Part shown: piece by piece, positions 59,681 to 64,000 of the stretch
Layout of the letters: each line of letters begins with the position of its first letter
Numbering within the stretch: the stretch's first letter is position 1
Source: Cohnella sp. OV330
GTDB taxonomy: Bacteria > Bacillota > Bacilli > Paenibacillales > Paenibacillaceae
Assembly (NCBI RefSeq): GCF_900112065.1
Contig: NZ_FOKE01000001.1
Span: 209,478 to 273,477 of the forward strand
DNA length: 64,000 nucleotides
Direction of reading: 5' to 3'
The notes under the pieces: generated by a model
The model's database searches: none
What the model was told of the DNA's origin: nothing
What the model saw: only the letters and a program-made list of their open reading frames with translations
Position numbers and translations under genes: made by a program

Positions 59681-59810
59681 TACTGAACATTAAAATACGA
59701 TACGTTCAGTATACGAAAAAAAATAGCGAAAGAAAAACAAAACGCCTATTTACAAAACGCTGCGTTCAGTATATCATGAGGTCATCAATTAATAAACTGT
59801 ACGTTCAGTA
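59681..59810. promoter_or_regulatory. Operator array and promoter between tetR and MFS gene
   Basis: A perfect inverted repeat joins TACTGAAC (59681-59688) to GTTCAGTA (59704-59711). The right half recurs as GTTCAGTA at 59764-59771 and 59803-59810, each preceded by CG-type bases (CGTTCAGTA). A plus-strand promoter with TTTACA (59749-59754) and TATCAT (59772-59777) has a 17-bp spacer that contains one copy, the classical position for repression. The region is AT-rich compared with its flanks. Confidence 0.75.
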
Positions 59811-59844
59811 TTTATTTATTGTGAGCGTACCGATCGGAGGAAGA

Positions 59845-61110
59845 ATGATGCATACGGAACAAAAAATGAAGGACGGCGGCATTTCTCGCGGATTGTCGAT
59901 CCTGCTGGCGGCTGCCTGCGGCTTGATCGCGGCGAACCTCTACTACGCCCAGACGCTAGTCGGACCAATCGGCGCCTCGACCGGATTGTCCGCCGGCGCG
60001 GCGGGCCTGATCGTCACGTTGACGCAAATCGGCTATGTCGCGGGGCTGCTGTTCATCGTCCCGCTGGCCGATATCGTCGAGAACCGCCGGCTGACGGTCG
60101 TGGCGCTCGCCGTGGCGACCGCCGCCCTGATCGCGGCCGCGCTAGCGCCGAACGCGCCGCTGTTCCTGGCCGCGTCGCTCCTCATCGGGACGGCGTCGGT
60201 CGTCGCCCAAGTGCTCGTGCCCTTCGCGGCTTCGCTCGCTTCGGAGGCCCAGCGGGGCCGCGCGGTCGGCAACGTGATGAGCGGACTCCTCCTCGGCATC
60301 ATGCTTGCGCGGCCGGTCGCCAGCTTCATCGCCGGCATCTGGAGCTGGCCTGCCGTATTCGCCGCTTCGGCGGTCGCCATCGCGCTGCTGGCGATATTGC
60401 TGTCCCGCAAGCTGCCGGTGCGGCGTCCGACGCCAAGCGTATCCTACGGCAAGCTGATCCGCTCTCTCGCACCGCTGCTCGCCCGCACGCCGGCACTGCG
60501 CCGCCGCGCGCTGTACCAGGCTTTTCTGTTCGGCGCCTTCAGCCTCTTCTGGACGGTCGCACCACTCCACTTGGCCGACGCTTACGGCATGTCGCAGCAG
60601 GGTATCGCCTGGTTCGCGCTGGTCGGGGTCGGCGGCGCGGTTGCCGCGCCGATCGCCGGACGGCTCGCGGACAAAGGCTGGAGCCGGCCGCTTACCTGGA
60701 TCGCCCTGAGCGTCGCGCTGCTGTCTTGGTTGCTCCCGCACGTTTTCCACGGCCACTCGACCGCATCGCTCGTCCTGCTCTTCATTTCCGCGATCGCGCT
60801 CGACATGGCCGTCTCCGGCAACCTGGTGCTCGGACAACGCGTCGTCTACGCGCTCGGCAGCGAAGCGCGCGGCCGCTTGAACGGCCTGTTCATGTCGATC
60901 TTCTTCATCGGCGGCGCCGTGGGCTCCGCTCTTGGCGGCTGGGCGTACGCGCACGGCGGCTGGCAGCTCGCTTCGCTGATCGGCGCCGCGCTCCCGTTGC
61001 TCGCGATCCTCTATGCTTTGACCGAGAAAGGGAACGTTAAGACGACGGCTGCGATCGTACCGTCGAACGAGCGGCCTAAACGCAAGCTTCTTGACAGGTC
61101 GCGCATATAA
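59845..61110 (+). CDS. MFS transporter
   Basis: This 421-residue protein has about 12 membrane segments, with the opening GLSILLAAACGLIAANLYYAQTLVGPI and the loop motif PLADIVENRRL typical of the YbcL/YnfM-like group of MFS exporters. The start is ATG at 59845 or the next codon, 4-7 nt after GGAGG; the in-frame extension back to 59665 runs through the operator array and is rejected. It is paired with a divergent TetR repressor and is probably an inducible efflux pump. The compound exported is not known. Confidence 0.92.
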   Translation: MMHTEQKMKDGGISRGLSILLAAACGLIAANLYYAQTLVGPIGASTGLSAGAAGLIVTLTQIGYVAGLLFIVPLADIVENRRLTVVALAVATAALIAAALAPNAPLFLAASLLIGTASVVAQVLVPFAASLASEAQRGRAVGNVMSGLLLGIMLARPVASFIAGIWSWPAVFAASAVAIALLAILLSRKLPVRRPTPSVSYGKLIRSLAPLLARTPALRRRALYQAFLFGAFSLFWTVAPLHLADAYGMSQQGIAWFALVGVGGAVAAPIAGRLADKGWSRPLTWIALSVALLSWLLPHVFHGHSTASLVLLFISAIALDMAVSGNLVLGQRVVYALGSEARGRLNGLFMSIFFIGGAVGSALGGWAYAHGGWQLASLIGAALPLLAILYALTEKGNVKTTAAIVPSNERPKRKLLDRSRI

Positions 61111-61156
61111 TAACTATTATGGATACATGTAATCTTCAATTAAGGAGGCTGGCCTC

Positions 61157-61870
61157 ATGTCAAGCAAGCTCGGCGAAGACGTCCTGTCCCTGCTCCAGCC
61201 CTCCCCCGGGGAGCGAATTCTCGACCTCGGCTGCGGAAACGGAGACTTGACAGCCCGAATCGCGGCTGCCGGGGCGGTCCCTACGGGCATCGATCTGTCT
61301 GCGGAATCGGTAGCGCGAGCGAGGGAAAGGCATCCGGGCCTTGATCTTCAAGAGGCGGACGCCAGCGGATATCGGACGGATGTCCGTTATGACGCGGTCT
61401 TCTCCCATGCCGCGCTGCATTGGATCGGGAATGCCGAGGCGACGGCACGAACCGTGTGGCTGGCTCTTCGGGACGGAGGACGATTCGTAGCCGAGTTCGC
61501 GGGCAGCGGCAACATTGTCTCGCTAACCGATGCCATCGGAGTGGCGCTCTCGGCACGCGGCTATAAACCGGAAGGGCGAATTCCCTGGTACCTGCCGACG
61601 ATCGGCGAATATGCCGGCCTGCTTGAGCGGACCGGATTTCGCGTGACATTCGCCCTGCACTTCGATCAGCCTTCTCAGCTCAAGGCGCCGGCGGGAATCA
61701 GGACGATGCTGGACAGCTTCGCGAGCTATTTTTTCGCCGATGTCGCGCCGGCGGAGCTCCATACGATCTATGATGACATCGAGGATGCGCTTAGACCGCG
61801 CCTGTACCGGGACGGCCAATGGACGATCAATAAGAGTCGATTGCGCATCGCGGCCGTCAAGCGCACTTGA
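61157..61870 (+). CDS. Class I SAM-dependent methyltransferase
   Basis: This 237-residue protein has SAM motif I ILDLGCGNGDLT near residues 19-30, GIDLS near 42-46, and a DAVFSHAALHWIGN stretch near 79-92. This is the arrangement of UbiG/trans-aconitate-type methyltransferases. The ATG is preceded by AAGGAGG. It lies 46 bp after the MFS gene on the same strand and may be transcribed with it, which would link methylation to export. The substrate is unknown. Confidence 0.9.
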   Translation: MSSKLGEDVLSLLQPSPGERILDLGCGNGDLTARIAAAGAVPTGIDLSAESVARARERHPGLDLQEADASGYRTDVRYDAVFSHAALHWIGNAEATARTVWLALRDGGRFVAEFAGSGNIVSLTDAIGVALSARGYKPEGRIPWYLPTIGEYAGLLERTGFRVTFALHFDQPSQLKAPAGIRTMLDSFASYFFADVAPAELHTIYDDIEDALRPRLYRDGQWTINKSRLRIAAVKRT

Positions 61871-61943
61871 CCGACAGTCTCTTGTCCTGCATTCACCGAT
61901 CTTACGGCCTTGTCCGATAAAGGAAACGGGAGGGTGAACGTCC

Positions 61944-62120
61944 ATGGACATAGCGGCAATCTCGACAGGACTGGCGATGAACGATCTGCGGCAGCAAGCC
62001 GGCATCGCCGTTCTAGGCAAAGCGCTGGACACCGCGCGGCAGGACAGCCAAGCGATCGTACAAATGGCGCAAAGCATCGCGCAGCCGCATCTGGGCGGCA
62101 ACCTCGACGTACGCGTCTAG
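61944..62120 (+). CDS. yjfB: YjfB-like small protein
   Basis: This 58-residue protein starts MDIAAISTGLAMNDLRQQAG and ends LGGNLDVRV, the pattern of the YjfB family of small proteins that are found in motile Bacilli and labelled as putative motility proteins. The ATG is 9 nt after GGGAGGG. It is followed directly by a strong hairpin. The family name rests on the conserved N-terminal MDI and C-terminal LGxNxDV pattern; the molecular role is not established to my knowledge. Confidence 0.85.
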   Translation: MDIAAISTGLAMNDLRQQAGIAVLGKALDTARQDSQAIVQMAQSIAQPHLGGNLDVRV

Positions 62121-62142
62121 ATGCCGGCATCCCCGAAGCGAA

Positions 62143-62203
62143 CGGCAGCGCAAAAAGCCGAATCGACCTTAAAAAAGGGCCGGTTCGGCTTTTTGCGCTG
62201 CCG
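62143..62203. terminator. Long terminator hairpin
   Basis: A perfect 20-bp stem (62143-62162 with 62184-62203) lies between the convergent yjfB and zinc-ribbon genes. The stem itself contains an A5/T5 run. It can end transcripts from both sides. Confidence 0.85.
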
Positions 62204-62230
62204 CATATCGCGGAAGGGACGCCGGGCAGA

Positions 62231-62575
62231 CTACAGACGATCCAGCTCCCGCGCTTCGGCTTTGGACCGGCAGTTTTTGCATACCCCGATCGTACGGCCG
62301 CCCTCGTCGACATAAAAAGAAAGCCGCGCGGATCGCTCGCGGCACAAAGAGCAGGGGCGCGCCTGCTCCCCTGCCGCCGCTTCTCGCGGCTTGCCCGGCT
62401 CCTCTCGAGCCTTGCTTCCAGCCTCTCGCGACTTGTCCGTTCTGCGCTGGCGGGCAGCCCGAATCGGCACGACCTTCGCGCTGCGCGTTGCGGACGTTGT
62501 CCGTCGGCGCCGGACGAGCCAATATGCCGCTCCGACGCCTGCCAAGACCGCGCCCAGTACGATTCCGATCAGCAT
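62231..62575 (-). CDS. Small membrane protein with zinc-ribbon-like tail
   Basis: This 114-residue protein has one N-terminal membrane segment (about 2-21, IGIVLGAVLAGVGAAYWLV), a long basic, proline- and alanine-rich linker and a C-terminal CSLC...CKNC motif separated by about 25 residues that looks like a treble-clef or zinc-ribbon site. The ATG has AAAGGAG 6 nt upstream. The N-terminus probably anchors it in the membrane with the zinc site in the cytoplasm. No family was recognised and no function can be given. Confidence 0.78.
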   Translation of the reverse strand: MLIGIVLGAVLAGVGAAYWLVRRRRTTSATRSAKVVPIRAARQRRTDKSREAGSKAREEPGKPREAAAGEQARPCSLCRERSARLSFYVDEGGRTIGVCKNCRSKAEARELDRL

Positions 62576-62674
62576 GCGGTTCTCCTTTCATGTCCAAGGT
62601 AGGCCGATCCCGACGAGCTTAAGCTCAACCGATCGCCGAGAGCAAATCGTTCAGCGACTCGGACATCGACGAAT

Positions 62675-63058
62675 TTAGCTGTCTCTCGCTTCGGTCCCCA
62701 ACGCCATCGGGTCGCGGACCGTCCGCTTAAAGCTCTCGCCCCAGTCCCGCATGGCGGAGATGATCGGGATCAGCGTCCGTCCGAACGAAGTCAACGAATA
62801 TTCGACCTTGGGCGGCACCTGATTGTAAACCTCGCGGTGAACGACGCCGTCCTCCTCGAGCTCGCGCAGCTGAAGCGTGAGCATCCGCTGCGTGATCGTC
62901 GGGCAGATTCTGCGGAATTCGTTGAACCGCTTCGGGCCTTCCATCAGATGATAGAGCAGGACGCCCTTCCATTTCCCGCCGATCACGTCCAGCGTGAATT
63001 CGACCGGGCAGCCTTCCTCGTCCGGACAAAACCCGTATCCGCTCTTCCGATCCCGCAC
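62675..63058 (-). CDS. HxlR-family redox or electrophile-sensing regulator
   Basis: This 127-residue winged-helix protein has the HxlR/DUF24 hallmark GGKWKGVLLYHLMEGPKRFNE and PTITQRMLTLQLRELEEDG. It carries two cysteines near the N-terminus (FCPDEEGCPVE); the one just before PVE matches the conserved sensing cysteine of the family. The start is GTG at 63058 with AAGGAG upstream. It lies 62 bp downstream of a quinone-oxidoreductase-like gene on the same strand, as in QorR/Qor-type pairs. It is probably a repressor of that gene or of its own operon. Confidence 0.92.
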   Translation of the reverse strand: MRDRKSGYGFCPDEEGCPVEFTLDVIGGKWKGVLLYHLMEGPKRFNEFRRICPTITQRMLTLQLRELEEDGVVHREVYNQVPPKVEYSLTSFGRTLIPIISAMRDWGESFKRTVRDPMALGTEARDS

Positions 63059-63120
63059 GCCGATCCGCTCCTTCGTCGTTGTCTTTCTTATCTAAAGATC
63101 ATAGCACTCATGCGCCGCGA

Positions 63121-64000
63121 TTAAAATCCTTCGAGTACGACCTTGCCTACCGTACGTCCCGTCTCCAGCATCGCATGCGCCTTGCGCAGGTTGTCGGCGT
63201 TGATCGGGGAGAGCGTCTCGCTCGTCGTCGTGCGGATCGCGCCCGCGTCCACCAGGCGCGCCACCTCGCCAAGCAGCTTGTGCTGTTCGATCATGTCCGG
63301 CGTCTGGTAGGTGGAACGGGTGAACATCAGCTCCCAGACGAACGTCGCGCTCTTGTTCTTCAGCAGCGTCAAGTTAAGCAACTCGTCGGTCTCGACGATC
63401 GAGCAGATCTTGCCTTGCGGCGCGATCGCCTCCGCCATGTTCGCCCAGTGCTTTTCGGTGCTGTTCAGGCAGAGGATGTAGTCGACCTGCTCGAGCCCGA
63501 TCGCCTTCAGCTGCGGCACGAACGCCTCGAAGTGGTTGATCACATGGTCCGCGCCAAGCTCCCTTGCCCAGTCGGCGGACTCGCGGCGGGAGGCCGTGCC
63601 GACGACCTTTAGTCCCGCCAGCTTTGACAGCTGCGTCGCGATCGATCCGACGCCGCCGGCCGCGCCGATGATCAGGATCGTCTTGCCGGCGTTGGCGGCC
63701 GGATCCCGCGCTACGCCCAGCCGGTCGTACAAGCTCTCCCATGCCGTGATCGTCGTGAGCGGCAGCGCAGCCGCCTGCGCGAAGTCAAGCGAAGCCGGCT
63801 TCGCGCCGACGATCCGCTCGTCCACGAGGTGGAACTCGCTGTTGCCGCCCGGCCGCGTGATGCTGCCGGCATAATACACTTCATCGCCCGGTTGGAACAG
63901 GCTGACCTCGGGTCCGACCTGTTCGACCACGCCCGCCACGTCCCAGCCGAGAATTCGCGGCGCGGATTCCTCCCGGCTCTTGGGCGAGCGAACCTTGTAG
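63121..64000 (-). CDS. Zinc-type alcohol dehydrogenase/quinone oxidoreductase (partial)
   Basis: The reading frame stays open to the right edge, so the N-terminus is outside the window; about 292 residues are visible. It shows the GROES-like segment ILGWDVAGVVEQVG and the Rossmann motif IIGAAGGVGSIATQL, as in medium-chain reductases of the zinc-binding alcohol dehydrogenase/ZADH and QOR type. The catalytic zinc ligands are not visible in this part. It is next to an HxlR regulator gene. An internal GTG at 63939 is not the start. Confidence 0.92.
   Translation of the reverse strand, partial: YKVRSPKSREESAPRILGWDVAGVVEQVGPEVSLFQPGDEVYYAGSITRPGGNSEFHLVDERIVGAKPASLDFAQAAALPLTTITAWESLYDRLGVARDPAANAGKTILIIGAAGGVGSIATQLSKLAGLKVVGTASRRESADWARELGADHVINHFEAFVPQLKAIGLEQVDYILCLNSTEKHWANMAEAIAPQGKICSIVETDELLNLTLLKNKSATFVWELMFTRSTYQTPDMIEQHKLLGEVARLVDAGAIRTTTSETLSPINADNLRKAHAMLETGRTVGKVVLEGF

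Noticed and set aside
59665..59844. Extended start of the MFS gene at 59845
   Set aside because: The extra 60 codons run through the operator array and AT-rich promoter, and GGAGG precedes the ATG at 59845.

Overview
The window is high-GC Firmicute DNA, most like Paenibacillaceae (Cohnella or Paenibacillus). Evidence for this is the strong purine-rich ribosome binding sites in front of ATG, GTG and TTG starts, the Lpl/Ytc-type sugar ABC importers without their own ATPase, the two membrane-bound AraC regulators, an S-layer-homology protein, a BclA-like collagen protein, a YjfB homologue and NNNN-rich lipoprotein linkers. No rRNA, tRNA, phage, transposase or CRISPR was seen. Most long ORFs opposite the genes listed here are GC-driven shadows.

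Positions 1-38300 look like a large polysaccharide utilisation region, nearly all on the minus strand. Read in the direction of transcription it starts with a membrane AraC regulator (36058-38271), then a lipoprotein-permease-permease importer (35760 to 32349), a Gfo/Idh/MocA oxidoreductase and a 2208-residue secreted heparinase II/III-like lyase (24307-30933), which has a catabolite-repression-like operator upstream. A plus-strand alpha-galactosidase of the GH36 type (22319-24217) diverges from a second block. That block holds a substrate-binding lipoprotein (20621-22114), two permeases, two further near-identical binding lipoproteins, a 2-hydroxyacid dehydrogenase, a nitrilase-like hydrolase, a second oxidoreductase, an enolase-superfamily enzyme, a second membrane AraC regulator, a secreted beta-helix protein, a DUF4091-like protein, a third oxidoreductase and an SDR. 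The secreted enzymes would cut an acidic or decorated polysaccharide, the importers would take up the oligosaccharides using an ATPase encoded elsewhere, and the cytoplasmic enzymes would process sugar or sugar-acid products. The substrate is not known from sequence.

Positions 38500-47900 hold a small conserved protein, an AraC gene remnant, a divergent TetR/DHA2 efflux pair, and an operon of response regulator, histidine kinase, alpha/beta hydrolase and a BcrAB-like ABC exporter. Positions 48100-58800 hold the collagen-like protein, an FMN reductase, a PotABCD-like importer with a DeoR regulator and an alkaline-phosphatase-fold hydrolase, and a large VCBS/Calx-beta/SLH surface protein. Positions 59000-64000 hold a TetR/MFS pair with an array of operator-like repeats, a methyltransferase, a yjfB-like gene, a zinc-ribbon membrane protein, and an HxlR regulator next to an alcohol dehydrogenase that runs off the right edge.

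The most unusual feature is a set of intergenic tandem arrays (1-90, 20487-20611, 39102-39345, 42373-42555, 58869-59021). Their sequences differ, but the spacing is 50-52 bp in all of them. A further array at 42572-42899 has an 82-83 bp period and a palindromic core. They look like a family of non-coding repeats with constrained spacing and no function known to me.
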